Both the position numbers and the translations under genes were made by a program. The notes under the pieces were generated by a model. It had not been told where the DNA came from. It was given only the letters and a program-made list of their open reading frames with translations, and made no database searches. From Rhodococcus sp. ABRD24 (GTDB taxonomy: Bacteria > Actinomycetota > Actinomycetes > Mycobacteriales > Mycobacteriaceae), in the NCBI RefSeq assembly GCF_004328705.1, contig NZ_CP035319.1:3348001-3412000 (forward strand): DNA of 64,000 nucleotides. The letters are read 5' to 3'. Positions 18,291 to 27,223 of this stretch are shown here, piece after piece (the stretch's first letter is position 1; each line of letters opens with the position of its first letter).

Positions 18291-18301
18291 CGCCGACAGT
18301 G

Positions 18302-20863
18302 TCAGCGCCGGGCGTCCGCGCTGAGCAACTGCGCACAGCGCAGTAGACCCAGGTGGCTGTATGCCTGTGGATGGTTGCCCAGCGAGCGTTCCGCGACGGG
18401 GTCGTACTCCTCCGCGAGCAGGCCCGTCGGGCCCGCCGCGTTCACCAGCTGTTTGAACAATGCCTCGGCGTCTGAGCGCTGACCGATCAGTAGGTAGGCC
18501 TCCACCAGCCATGCCGCGCACAGGTGGAACCCGCCCTCGGTGCCGGGCAGTCCGTCGTCGTGGTGGTACCGGTACACCGTCGAACCGCTGCGCAGCTCGG
18601 CCTCGGTCGCGACCACGGTCGCGGCGAAACGCTCGTCCGAAGGGTCGATCAACCCGGACAGTCCGATGTGCAGCGTTGCGGCGTCGAGATCGGTGCCGTC
18701 GTACGCGGCGGTGTACGACTCGACATCCGCGTTCCACCCCTTCTCGGTCACCTCCTCGGAGATCTCGTCGCGCAGCGCCGTCCACGTATCGCCCGCCTGG
18801 CGGCCGAAGCTCTCGGCCAGCGTGAGGGCGCGGTCGACGGTGAGCCAGCCCATCACCTTCGAGTACACGTGGTGCCGCGGGTTGTCGCGGATCTCCCAGA
18901 TGCCGTGATCCGGTTCGCTCCAACGCCGCTCGACCGCCTCGACCATCGCGGACACGAGTTCCCAGTCGCGGTCGGTGAGTGCGTCCGATCCGGTGATGCC
19001 CTTCTTCTGTCGGGCCAGGGCCAGGTTCGAGATCAGGTCGACGATGGGGCCGAACACATCCAGCTGGACCTGCTGGTTCGCGGCGTTGCCGACGCGCACG
19101 GGGCGCGATCCCGCATACCCGGGCAGCGAGTCGATCACCGCCTCGGGCGGCAGGCCGGTGCCGTACAGCGTGTACAGCGGGTGCAACCGCTCCGGACCGT
19201 GCAACGTCTCGAGCACGCGGTGCACCCACTCGAGGTAGTTCTCGGCCTCCCCGAGGGAGCCGAGGCTCACCAGCGCGGACGCGGTCAGTGCCGCGTCGCG
19301 CAGCCAGCAGTAGCGGTAGTCCCAGTTGCGGACGCCGCCGATCTCCTCCGGCAGCGACGTCGTGGCCGCCGCGAGGATCGATCCGCTGGGAGCGTGTACC
19401 AGGCCGCGCAGCGTGAGAGCCGACCGCTTCATCAGATCCGGCTTGAGCGGCGGCAGGTCGAGCGTGTTGGCCCAGTCCCGCCAGTACGATTCGGCGATCT
19501 CCCGGCGCTCCGACTCCGACAGCAGTGAGGGGCCCAGATCTTCGGTGCCGCAACGGAGTTCGAGAACGATCGGTCCCTGTGAGGGATTGATGACCGCGTG
19601 CGCGGTCTGCTGGGTGCCGTCGGTGGTGATGTTCCAGCGCACGCCGGGGGAGCGCAGCACCATCGGTTCGCTGGTGCCGGAGACCCGCAGACCCTCGGCC
19701 TCCGGCTCGAGCTGGACGGGCACCTGGCCGAATTCGGGTCGCGGCGCGAAACTCACGACTGCCTTCGCGCGGCCGGTGATAACGCGCGTGAGGTCGGTGC
19801 GGCTCGGCTGGACGTCGTGCGGCAGATAGTCGGTGACCGTCAGGCTGGCCCAGCGGGTCTGCACCGTCATGGTTCCGTCGAGGTACTGCTGGCTCAGCGG
19901 GAGCGCCGCCCGCTGGGGGCCGACGCTGAAGTGTCCGGCCTCGGTTCCTCCGAGGAGGTGCGCGAACACCGCGGCCGAATCCGGCTCGGGGTGGCACATC
20001 CAGGTCATGTTCGCATCGGGCGTGATGAGCGCGACCGAGCGCGGGCTCGCGAGCATCGTGAGCCGCTCGATGGGAGGCGCGTCCGCCCCCGACAGCCAGG
20101 TGCGGCGCTCCTCGAACAGGAACGCCAGTGCCGCCGCGACGTCCTCGGTGGATTCGACGCGGTACTCGGCGAGGGTGTCGCCGTCGCCGACCTTGATGCC
20201 GAGATCGGGACCCTGCAGGCGGCCGAAGGCCTTCTCGTCGGTGACATCGTCGCCGAAGAACACCGCGGCCGTTGCGCCCTCCTGGTGGCGCAGGATGTCG
20301 AGTGCGTTGCCTTTGTCGGTTGCGACGACGGCGAGCTCGATGACCGACTTGCCTTCGGTGACCTGGACGCCGGTCCACAGTGCGGCCTCGGCGCGGACGG
20401 CAGAGAGGGCCATCGCGCCCGCTTCGGGGCTCGCGTTGCGCACGTGTAGAGCTGCGCTGGCCGGTTTCGTCTCGACGGTGACACCGGAGTGCAGGTGGGC
20501 GATCCGGGTCAGTTCGGAGGTGACCTCGCTCAGGAGCTTGCGGGCGTTGGCGTCGATCGCGTGCACGAAGCCGACGTCGAACTCCGAACCATGGCTGCCG
20601 ACCAGCTGGACTTCCACGGGCAGGCGGGACAGCGTCGCCAGATCCTTGAGCGCACGGCCGGAAATGACCGCTGCAGTGGTGGCGGCCAGTCCCGCGAGGG
20701 CGCGCAATGCCCGTACCGATTCCGCGTGCGGGTAGGCCTTCTCGGGGTCCGACACGATGGGGGCCATTGTGCCGTCGTAGTCGGATGCCACCAGTAACCG
20801 TGGTGTCCGGGCAACGGTGGACAGGGCTCGGCGGAGTTCGATCGGCAGATCCAGGGCGCTCAC
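18302..20863 (-). CDS. Trehalose-phosphatase / GH15 trehalase-type fusion protein
   Basis: Two-domain protein of 853 residues. Residues 1-250 form a HAD-type trehalose-6-phosphate phosphatase (OtsB): the nucleophile motif is DYDGTMAP (residues 28-35), then VISGRALKDL, VGSHGSEF, TDKGNALDIL and FFGDDVTDEKAF. From about 260 comes a glycoside hydrolase family 15 enzyme with an N-terminal beta-sandwich and an (alpha/alpha)6 barrel: NWDYRYCWLRDAALTASAL, the catalytic acid in DHGIWEIRDNP, and the base in EGGFHLCAAWL. Actinobacterial GH15 proteins of this type include trehalases. One chain could thus make trehalose from trehalose-6-phosphate and hydrolyse it to glucose. ATG at 20863. Both catalytic sets look intact. 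Confidence 0.88.
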   Translation of the reverse strand: MSALDLPIELRRALSTVARTPRLLVASDYDGTMAPIVSDPEKAYPHAESVRALRALAGLAATTAAVISGRALKDLATLSRLPVEVQLVGSHGSEFDVGFVHAIDANARKLLSEVTSELTRIAHLHSGVTVETKPASAALHVRNASPEAGAMALSAVRAEAALWTGVQVTEGKSVIELAVVATDKGNALDILRHQEGATAAVFFGDDVTDEKAFGRLQGPDLGIKVGDGDTLAEYRVESTEDVAAALAFLFEERRTWLSGADAPPIERLTMLASPRSVALITPDANMTWMCHPEPDSAAVFAHLLGGTEAGHFSVGPQRAALPLSQQYLDGTMTVQTRWASLTVTDYLPHDVQPSRTDLTRVITGRAKAVVSFAPRPEFGQVPVQLEPEAEGLRVSGTSEPMVLRSPGVRWNITTDGTQQTAHAVINPSQGPIVLELRCGTEDLGPSLLSESERREIAESYWRDWANTLDLPPLKPDLMKRSALTLRGLVHAPSGSILAAATTSLPEEIGGVRNWDYRYCWLRDAALTASALVSLGSLGEAENYLEWVHRVLETLHGPERLHPLYTLYGTGLPPEAVIDSLPGYAGSRPVRVGNAANQQVQLDVFGPIVDLISNLALARQKKGITGSDALTDRDWELVSAMVEAVERRWSEPDHGIWEIRDNPRHHVYSKVMGWLTVDRALTLAESFGRQAGDTWTALRDEISEEVTEKGWNADVESYTAAYDGTDLDAATLHIGLSGLIDPSDERFAATVVATEAELRSGSTVYRYHHDDGLPGTEGGFHLCAAWLVEAYLLIGQRSDAEALFKQLVNAAGPTGLLAEEYDPVAERSLGNHPQAYSHLGLLRCAQLLSADARR

Positions 20864-20941
20864 AGGTTCAAACCTAAGCGATGACGGACGAGGAGGCGCG
20901 CTGCATACGTCACACCGGCGCTTTCGCGTGCCGCCCAGGTC

Positions 20942-21580
20942 TTACAGCGGGGTGCGGAATCCTTCGCCGAGGAGGAGTTCGACGGTCAGTTCCAGCCGCT
21001 TTGCGACGTCGGTAGCCGAGGACCGGCGAGTGAGCCAGGCGACGAGGTTCGACAGCCACACATCGCTGATGACCCGCGCGATCGCGAGCTCTTCCTCGGT
21101 GGGCTTACCGTCGGTCATGGCACGCGCGAACAGGGTGTCCATGAGTTTTCCGACCTGGTCCACCTCGGCGGCCGCGGACGCGTCGGCGAACATGAAGGCG
21201 CGGGTCATCGCCTCGGTGAGGAGGGGGTCGCGCTGCATGGCCTTCGTGATCTGGCCGAGGATCAATTGCATCCGCTCGAGCGCGCTCTGGCCAGGGGGGA
21301 TCTTGCCCTTGGACTCGATCTTCTCGAACTCGCGTGCCAGGGCGGATACCAGGAGATGCACCTTGGACGGAAAGTAGCGGTACAGGGTTCCGACGGCGAC
21401 ATCGGCCCGCTCGGCCACTGCGCGCATCTGCACGGCCTCGTAGCCTCCCTTGGAGGCGAGCGCCAGGGTGGCGTCCAGGATTCTCTTGCGACGCTCGCGC
21501 TGAGCGTTCGAGCTGAGATCGTCCTCGCTGAGGGTAGTGACGGTGCCCCCTGCAGCTTGGGATCGAGATGAGGTGGTCAT
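20942..21580 (-). CDS. kstR: Cholesterol catabolism repressor KstR (TetR family)
   Basis: TetR-type repressor of the sterol regulon. In M. tuberculosis KstR is released from DNA by CoA thioesters of early cholesterol metabolites. The 212-residue protein has the helix-turn-helix LALASKGGYEAVQMRAVAERADVAVGTLYRYF (split over about residues 38-70), closely matching mycobacterial KstR, then an all-helical ligand domain (LLVSALAREFEKIESK onward). ATG at 21580 is preferred: GAAGGA lies 7 nt upstream, whereas ATG at 21586 sits right on it. It diverges from chsE3 with a perfect operator between them, so it probably represses itself and chsE3. Confidence 0.95.
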   Translation of the reverse strand: MTTSSRSQAAGGTVTTLSEDDLSSNAQRERRKRILDATLALASKGGYEAVQMRAVAERADVAVGTLYRYFPSKVHLLVSALAREFEKIESKGKIPPGQSALERMQLILGQITKAMQRDPLLTEAMTRAFMFADASAAAEVDQVGKLMDTLFARAMTDGKPTEEELAIARVISDVWLSNLVAWLTRRSSATDVAKRLELTVELLLGEGFRTPL

Positions 21581-21622
21581 CGACATTTCCTTCGCGCCTT
21601 GACTCTTGACGGCCGAGCATAT

Positions 21623-21636
21623 TAGAACACGTTCTA
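21623..21636. promoter_or_regulatory. KstR operator between kstR and chsE3
   Basis: TAGAACACGTTCTA matches the published KstR motif TnnAACnnGTTnnA perfectly, with 6-bp inverted arms around an AC centre. It lies midway in the 92-bp divergent region and can control both genes. Confidence 0.92.
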
Positions 21637-21672
21637 GATGAAAATGTCATCCATGAAAGGCGGGCAGACGTT

Positions 21673-23865
21673 GTGACAATCGCCACCACCGACGAGCAGA
21701 GGGCCGTCCAGGAGTCGATTCGAGCGTGGGCCCGCTCCGCGGCCCCAATAGATACATTACGCGAAGGACCTGCGGATTCGTGGCGTCGGATGTGGCCCGC
21801 GGTGGCCGATCTGGGGCTGTTCGCGGTGGGTGTTCCGGAATCGGTCGGCGGTGTGGGGGGTCAGATCGTGGACCTGGCCGCGATGCTGGAACAGGCCGCA
21901 ACCGAACTTGTCGGCGGTCCGGTTCTGTCGACCGCGCTCGCATCTCTGGTGCTCGGACGCACCCGCGGCGCCGCCGCGAAACAGTGGGCTGCGCAGATCG
22001 CGGAGGGCGAATTGCCCTGTGCGGTGGCACTCGACGGACCGGCCGTGTCCGCTGTGCGGGACGCCGATGGCGGTCTCGTGCTCACCGGTGACGCGGGCTT
22101 CGCTCTCGGCGGCGAGCAGGGTGTCGCGGTGCTCGTGCCGGCTGCCGTGGGCGATTCCGCCGACGGCCCGGTGTGGTGCCTGGTCGACGGCGCTGCAGGG
22201 GGGCTCGCGGTGGAGGCTGCCGACTCGATCGACAAGAGTCGCTCCCTCGCCCGCGTTCGCTTGGACGGCGTGGCGGTCTCGGCGGACCGGATCGTCACCG
22301 GCGTCACCCCGGAATTGGTGCGAGATCTGGCCGCCACACTCGGGGCCGCCGAGGCGGCCGGTGTCGCCGGCTGGTGCCTGCGCACCGCGGTCGAGTACGC
22401 CAAGATCCGCGAGCAGTTCGGCAAGCCGATCGGCTCGTTCCAGGCGATCAAGCACCTGTGTGCGGAGATGCTCTGCCGGGTCGAGCAGGCTCGTGCAGTC
22501 GCATGGGATTCCGCGGTGGCGGCCGAGGACGCACTGCCGGATCCAGATTCGGATCGCGTGGGCGGTGAGCCCGAGCTGTCGATCGCTGCCGCAGTCGCCG
22601 CTTCCATAGCGCTCGACGCTGCCGCACAGACCGCCAAGGACTGCATCCAGATCCTCGGCGGCATCGGCTTCACGTGGGAGCACGACGCGCACTTCTACCT
22701 GCGTCGCGCGGTATCGCTGCGGCAGGTGCTCGGTGGCAGCAATGTGTGGCGCGCCCGGGTCACCGAACTGACGCGCGCAGGTGCCCGCCGACACCTGTCG
22801 ATCGATCTGTCCGAGCTCGAGGCCGAGCGGGCTTCCATCCGTGCCGAGGTGGCCGCGCTGGTGGCGCTGCCGGAGGCGGAGCGCCGGGTGGCGCTTGCAG
22901 AGTCCGGTTACGCGGCGCCGCACTGGCCCCGCCCGTACGGTCGAGGGGCCAGTGCCGCGGAGCAGATCCTGATCGGTGAGGAGCTCAACGAGGCGGGCAT
23001 CGACCGGCCGGATCTGGTGATCGGATGGTGGGCGGTGCCGACCGTCCTCGAACACGGCAGCCCCGAGCAGATCGAGCGGTTTGCGCTGCCGACGTTGCGC
23101 GGCGAGCTCACCTGGTGCCAGCTGTTCAGCGAGCCTGGCGCAGGCTCCGATCTGGCCGCCCTGCGCACTACGGCTGAGAAGGTCGACGGCGGTTGGAAAC
23201 TCAACGGCCAGAAGGTGTGGACGTCGTTGGCCCGCGAGGCCGACTGGGCGATCTGCCTGGCGCGCACGGACAAGGACGCGCCCAAGCACAAGGGCATCAC
23301 GTACTTCGTGCTCGACATGCGCACCGCCGGGATCCGGATCTCGCCGCTGCGGGAGATCACCGGCGACGCGTTGTTCAACGAGGTATTCCTCGACGACGTC
23401 TTCGTGCCGGACGACTGCGTCGTGGGGCAGGTCAACGGCGGCTGGAAGCTCGCCCGCACGACCCTGGCCAACGAGCGGGTCGCCATGAGTGGAGGTTCGT
23501 CGCTGGGCAAGGCCGTCGAGGAACTCCTCGAGCTGGCCGGCGAGCCGGACGCGGTGACTGCCGACCATCTGGGGGCGCTCATCGCCGAGGCACTCGTGGG
23601 TTCGCTACTCGAGCTCCGCACGACGCTCCGGCAGCTGGACGGGCAGGACCCGGGTCCGGGCTCGAGTGTTCGCAAGCTCGTCGGCGTCCGCAATCGGCAG
23701 GCCGTCGCCGAGTTCGCGATGGAACTGGCCGGTTCGGACGGCTGGTTGGAGGGCCCGCTCACGCGAGAGTTCCTCAACACGCGCTGCCTGTCGATCGCGG
23801 GGGGTACGACGCAGATCCTGCTCACGGTGGCGGCCGAACGCCTGCTGGGACTGCCGCGCGACTGA
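21673..23865 (+). CDS. chsE3: Acyl-CoA dehydrogenase ChsE3 (FadE34-type, two fused ACAD units)
   Basis: Flavin-dependent dehydrogenase, 730 residues, about twice the usual ACAD length because two acyl-CoA dehydrogenase units are fused. The first (residues 1-370) has REQFGKPIGSFQAIKHLCAEM and QILGGIGFTWEHDAHFY. The second (380-730) has WCQLFSEPGAGSDLAALRTTA and WKLNGQKVWTS, and ends GGTTQILLTVAAERLLGLPRD. M. tuberculosis FadE34/ChsE3 has this form, also lies beside kstR, and oxidises the C5 side chain of the steroid-24-oyl-CoA intermediate. GTG at 21673. A hairpin terminator follows. Location and architecture together make the assignment strong. Confidence 0.92.
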   Translation: MTIATTDEQRAVQESIRAWARSAAPIDTLREGPADSWRRMWPAVADLGLFAVGVPESVGGVGGQIVDLAAMLEQAATELVGGPVLSTALASLVLGRTRGAAAKQWAAQIAEGELPCAVALDGPAVSAVRDADGGLVLTGDAGFALGGEQGVAVLVPAAVGDSADGPVWCLVDGAAGGLAVEAADSIDKSRSLARVRLDGVAVSADRIVTGVTPELVRDLAATLGAAEAAGVAGWCLRTAVEYAKIREQFGKPIGSFQAIKHLCAEMLCRVEQARAVAWDSAVAAEDALPDPDSDRVGGEPELSIAAAVAASIALDAAAQTAKDCIQILGGIGFTWEHDAHFYLRRAVSLRQVLGGSNVWRARVTELTRAGARRHLSIDLSELEAERASIRAEVAALVALPEAERRVALAESGYAAPHWPRPYGRGASAAEQILIGEELNEAGIDRPDLVIGWWAVPTVLEHGSPEQIERFALPTLRGELTWCQLFSEPGAGSDLAALRTTAEKVDGGWKLNGQKVWTSLAREADWAICLARTDKDAPKHKGITYFVLDMRTAGIRISPLREITGDALFNEVFLDDVFVPDDCVVGQVNGGWKLARTTLANERVAMSGGSSLGKAVEELLELAGEPDAVTADHLGALIAEALVGSLLELRTTLRQLDGQDPGPGSSVRKLVGVRNRQAVAEFAMELAGSDGWLEGPLTREFLNTRCLSIAGGTTQILLTVAAERLLGLPRD

Positions 23866-23876
23866 CCAGGTGAGAC

Positions 23877-23926
23877 GGCCTGGCCCGGGGCGGAACGTGA
23901 TGAGCGGGCCGTCCCGGTGCCAGGCC
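23877..23926 (+). terminator. Terminator after chsE3
   Basis: GGCCTGGCCCGGG pairs with CCCGGTGCCAGGCC (one bulge) around a loop of about 23 nt, followed by TTTC. It ends the chsE3 transcript before the separate KstR-controlled promoter of chsE2. Confidence 0.65.
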
Positions 23927-23955
23927 TTTCGCCGCACTGCCTCAGGTGATACAAC

Positions 23956-23969
23956 TGGAACACGTTCTA
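23956..23969. promoter_or_regulatory. KstR operator upstream of chsE2
   Basis: TGGAACACGTTCTA matches TnnAACnnGTTnnA at all defined positions. It ends 22 bp before the chsE2 start and should control the whole chsE2-chsE1-chsH2-chsH1-ltp2 operon. Confidence 0.9.
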
Positions 23970-23991
23970 ACTCGTAGGCAGGATTGTCAGC

Positions 23992-25065
23992 GTGGACTTC
24001 TCTCAGGATCAGACTCAAGAAACGGTGGCGGAGATCGTCGTGGGCCTGCTGGCCCGCGAGCACACCGATCCCGCTGACACCAGTGGATTCAGCCCAGAGC
24101 TGTGGCAGGCCCTGGCGAAGGCGGATCTGCTTTCGCTCGCCGTGCCGGAGCGGCTCGGTGGCGACGGATTCGGCCTGGCCGAGGTGGCGACGATGCTCAC
24201 CGAGATCGGCCGCGGTGCCGCTCCGGTGCCAGCGCTCGCGACGCTCGGTTTCGGCGTACTGCCCGTGCTCGCACTCGGCACGCCCGAGCAGCAGGATTCG
24301 CTACTCGGCGAGATAGCGGCCGGGCGGGTGCTCACCGCGGCGCTTGCGGAGCGGGGTGCGGCCTTCCCGGCGCAGCCGTCGACGACCGCAGTCGCGGACG
24401 GTGACGGCGTTGTGGTGACCGGTCACAAGATTGCGGTTCCGTTCGCGGACATTGCATTCCGGATCTTGGTACCCACCGATGCCGGTGTCGTGCTGGTGGC
24501 GCCGGATGCTCCGGGTGTGACGCTCACCCGTAGCCCGAGTTCGTCTGGTGGACCGGAGTTCTCGCTACGCCTCGACGGCGTGCGCGTTCCGGCCGCCGAT
24601 GTCCTGACGGGCGGCGTGGACGGCGTCGCGACGCTCTACCGGATCGCGCTGGCGAGCATCGGCGCGTACGCGGACGGACTGCTCGCCGGTGCCACCGGCC
24701 TCGCCGCCGGTCACCTGGCCACCCGCGAGCAGTTCGGCAAGCCGCTGGCCACGTTCCAGGCGGTGGCCCAGCAGATCGCTGACGTCTACGTCACTTCCCG
24801 GACGCTGCACGTCTCGGCCCTGGCAGCCGTATGGCGGGTCACCGAGGGGCTTGACGCGGATGACGATCTCGAGGTGATGGCCTACTGGATCGCAGCCGAG
24901 GTGCCGGCCGCGATGCGCACGCTGCACCATCTGCACGGCGGGCTGGGTGTGGACGTGACCTACCCGATGCACCGCTACTTCTCCATTGCCAAAGACCTGG
25001 CGCGCCTCGTCGGCGGCGCCTCGTACCGACTCGACCTCGTGGGGGCCCGGTGTTCATCGATCTGA
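23992..25065 (+). CDS. chsE2: Acyl-CoA dehydrogenase subunit ChsE2 (FadE28-type)
   Basis: Subunit of the ChsE1-ChsE2 alpha2beta2 acyl-CoA dehydrogenase, which desaturates the C3 side chain of 3-oxo-4-pregnene-20-carboxyl-CoA in cholesterol breakdown. The 357-residue protein shows the ACAD fold with TREQFGKPLATFQAVAQQIADVY and LHHLHGGLGVDVTYPMHRYF. Like FadE28 it lacks the strong GSD-type flavin motif and the C-terminal catalytic segment found in its partner, fitting shared active sites in a heterotetramer. GTG at 23992, 22 bp after a KstR operator. It overlaps chsE1 by 16 nt. Order and content match the mycobacterial igr operon, except that no cyp125 precedes it. Confidence 0.92.
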   Translation: MDFSQDQTQETVAEIVVGLLAREHTDPADTSGFSPELWQALAKADLLSLAVPERLGGDGFGLAEVATMLTEIGRGAAPVPALATLGFGVLPVLALGTPEQQDSLLGEIAAGRVLTAALAERGAAFPAQPSTTAVADGDGVVVTGHKIAVPFADIAFRILVPTDAGVVLVAPDAPGVTLTRSPSSSGGPEFSLRLDGVRVPAADVLTGGVDGVATLYRIALASIGAYADGLLAGATGLAAGHLATREQFGKPLATFQAVAQQIADVYVTSRTLHVSALAAVWRVTEGLDADDDLEVMAYWIAAEVPAAMRTLHHLHGGLGVDVTYPMHRYFSIAKDLARLVGGASYRLDLVGARCSSI

Positions 25066-26198
25066 CACCCGAGCAGCGTGAGCTGCAGGCGGAACTGCGC
25101 CGCTACTTCTCCGGACTGATCTCGCCGGCCGAGGCCGAGATCATGCTGACCGAACGGCACGGCACCACCTATCGCGAGGTCATCCGCCGGATGGGCAAGG
25201 ACGGCTGGCTCGGTGTCGGCTGGCCGGTCGAGTTCGGCGGCCGCGGCTTCGGTGAGATCGAACAGCAGATCTTCGTCAACGAGGCTGTGCGAGCGGATGT
25301 TCCGTTGCCGTCGGTGACGCTGCAGACGGTCGGGCCGACGCTGCAGACCTACGGAACCGAGGAGCAGAAGCGCAAGTTCCTGCCGGCGATCCTCGCCGGC
25401 GAGGTGCACTTCGCGATCGGCTACTCCGAGCCCGACGCCGGCACAGACCTGGCGGCGTTGCGGACGACGGCGGTGCGCGACGGTGACGACTATGTCGTCA
25501 ACGGACAGAAGATCTTCACCACCGGCGGCCACGACGCGGACTACATCTGGCTCGCGGTGCGCACCGGTGCCGCCGACTCGCGGCACCGGGGCATCTCGAT
25601 CCTCATCGTCGACACCAAGGATCCCGGTTTCACGTGGACCCCGATCATCACCGCGGATGGCGCCCACCACGTCAACGCGACGTACTACTCCGACGTCCGC
25701 GTGCCCGCGAGCATGCTTGTCGGAGAGGAGAACAAGGGTTGGAGGCTGATCACGACGCAGCTCAACCACGAGCGCGTCATGCTCGGCCCGGCCGGCCGAG
25801 TCGCGGGCCTGTACGAGAAGGTGCACGGGTGGGCCGCGAAGCATGACCTGCTCGCCCTACCTGATGTCCAGCGTGGGCTCGGCGAGATCCATGCCACCTA
25901 CCGGCTCAACGAGCTGCTGAACTGGCAGGTAGCCGCCGCGACCGGTGACGTCGACATCGCCGATGCTTCGGCAACCAAGGTTTTTGCCACCGAACGGATT
26001 CAACGGGTCGGCCGGATTGCGGACGAGATCATCGGCACGCACGGAGACCCCGGCGACCCGGAGACGGCCGCGCTGATGCGCTGGCTCGACGTTCAGGTCA
26101 AGCGGAACGTGGTCATCACATTCGGCGGCGGTGTCAACGAGGTGATGCGTGAGCTCATCGCCATGGCCGGCCTGGGATTGCCGAAGGTGCCGCGATGA
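25050..26198 (+). CDS. chsE1: Acyl-CoA dehydrogenase subunit ChsE1 (FadE29-type)
   Basis: Catalytic partner of ChsE2, 382 residues. It has the substrate and flavin segments FAIGYSEPDAGTDLAALRTTA and YVVNGQKIFTT, GHDADYIWLAVRT, LNHERVMLGPAGR, and a C-terminal GGVNEVMRELIAMAGLGLPKVPR. It forms the alpha2beta2 dehydrogenase acting on the three-carbon side-chain CoA ester before hydration by ChsH1-ChsH2. GTG at 25050 lies inside the chsE2 end, and its stop overlaps the chsH2 start by 4 nt, so translation is tightly coupled and equimolar production is likely. Confidence 0.92.
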   Translation: MFIDLTPEQRELQAELRRYFSGLISPAEAEIMLTERHGTTYREVIRRMGKDGWLGVGWPVEFGGRGFGEIEQQIFVNEAVRADVPLPSVTLQTVGPTLQTYGTEEQKRKFLPAILAGEVHFAIGYSEPDAGTDLAALRTTAVRDGDDYVVNGQKIFTTGGHDADYIWLAVRTGAADSRHRGISILIVDTKDPGFTWTPIITADGAHHVNATYYSDVRVPASMLVGEENKGWRLITTQLNHERVMLGPAGRVAGLYEKVHGWAAKHDLLALPDVQRGLGEIHATYRLNELLNWQVAAATGDVDIADASATKVFATERIQRVGRIADEIIGTHGDPGDPETAALMRWLDVQVKRNVVITFGGGVNEVMRELIAMAGLGLPKVPR

Positions 26199-27223
26199 CC
26201 GACGCAACCAAGGTGAGCGCTGTTTCCGACGAAGACGACAGCGCCGCGCAGATCCTCGCCGGCGCCGCGCAGATCAAGGCTGACGGCGAGAGCAAGGCAC
26301 GAGCCGGCCGCGACCCGGTGAACATGCCGATGATCCGCAGCTGGCTCGAGGCGATCGGCGACGAGAACCCGATCTACGTGGACGCCGACGCCGCGGTAGC
26401 GGCCGGTCACGGCGGCATCGTCGCACCGCCCGCGATGGCGCAGGTGTGGACGATGCGTGGGCTCGGCGCGGTCCGAGAGGAAGACGATCCGCTGGGGCGG
26501 ATGACGCAGATCCTCGACGACGCCGGCTATACGTCCGTCGTCGCCACCAACTGCGATCAGATCTACCACCGGTACCTCCGCCTGGGGGAGGAGGTGACCA
26601 TCGAGTCGACCCTCGAAGACGTTGTCGGGCCCAAGAAGACGGGCCTCGGCGAGGGCTGGTTCTTCACCACCCGCAACTTCTGGAAGGTGGGCGACGAGGT
26701 CGTCGCCGAGATGATGTTCCGCATCCTGAAGTTTGCGCCGCCGGCGAAGGTATCGGAGCTGTCCGCATCCGAGACATCCGGAGTCCCTGAGGATCTCGAT
26801 CCGAAGCGGATGTTGCGCCCCACACCGTCGCGCGACACCCAGTTCTTCTGGGACGGCGTTGCTGCACACGAGCTGCGGATTCAGCAGCGGCCCGACGGGA
26901 CGCTGCAGCATCCGCCGGTGCCCGCGTTGTGGAAGGACAAGTCCGAGACCACCGACTATGTCATCGCGTCGGGTCGTGGAACGGTGTTCAGCTTCGTCGT
27001 CCACCACGCCCCCAAGGTGCCCGGTCGGTCGTTGCCGTTCGTGGTGGCCCTCGTCGAACTCGAGGAGGGCGTGCGCATGCTCGGCGAGCTGCGTGTCGCC
27101 GATCCGTCCGAGGTTACCGTCGGCATGCCCGTGGAGGCGATCTACCTCGACTTCCCGGGTGATGACGAGACCGGGAACGAACCCTGGACGCTGTACGCAT
27201 GGCGTCCGGTGAAGGAGTCGTGA
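26195..27223 (+). CDS. chsH2: Enoyl-CoA hydratase subunit ChsH2 (MaoC plus DUF35 domains)
   Basis: Large subunit of the MaoC-type hydratase that adds water to the unsaturated C3 side chain, giving 17-hydroxy-3-oxo-4-pregnene-20-carboxyl-CoA. Residues about 20-180 are a hot-dog domain (MPMIRSWLEAIGDENPIYVD, GIVAPPAMAQVW). From about 205 an OB-fold DUF35 domain follows (DTQFFWDGVAAHELRIQQRPDG, FVVALVELEEGVRMLGEL). In M. tuberculosis the DUF35 part docks Ltp2, so the unstable product passes straight to the aldolase. The residues visible here lack an obvious Cys4 zinc ribbon. ATG at 26195 overlaps chsE1; the stop overlaps chsH1. Confidence 0.92.
   Translation: MTDATKVSAVSDEDDSAAQILAGAAQIKADGESKARAGRDPVNMPMIRSWLEAIGDENPIYVDADAAVAAGHGGIVAPPAMAQVWTMRGLGAVREEDDPLGRMTQILDDAGYTSVVATNCDQIYHRYLRLGEEVTIESTLEDVVGPKKTGLGEGWFFTTRNFWKVGDEVVAEMMFRILKFAPPAKVSELSASETSGVPEDLDPKRMLRPTPSRDTQFFWDGVAAHELRIQQRPDGTLQHPPVPALWKDKSETTDYVIASGRGTVFSFVVHHAPKVPGRSLPFVVALVELEEGVRMLGELRVADPSEVTVGMPVEAIYLDFPGDDETGNEPWTLYAWRPVKES

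Noticed and set aside
18180..20378. 732-codon minus-strand frame overlapping the trehalose fusion gene
   Set aside because: Its translation is Arg-rich with no domain, while the neighbouring frame encodes intact OtsB and GH15 domains.
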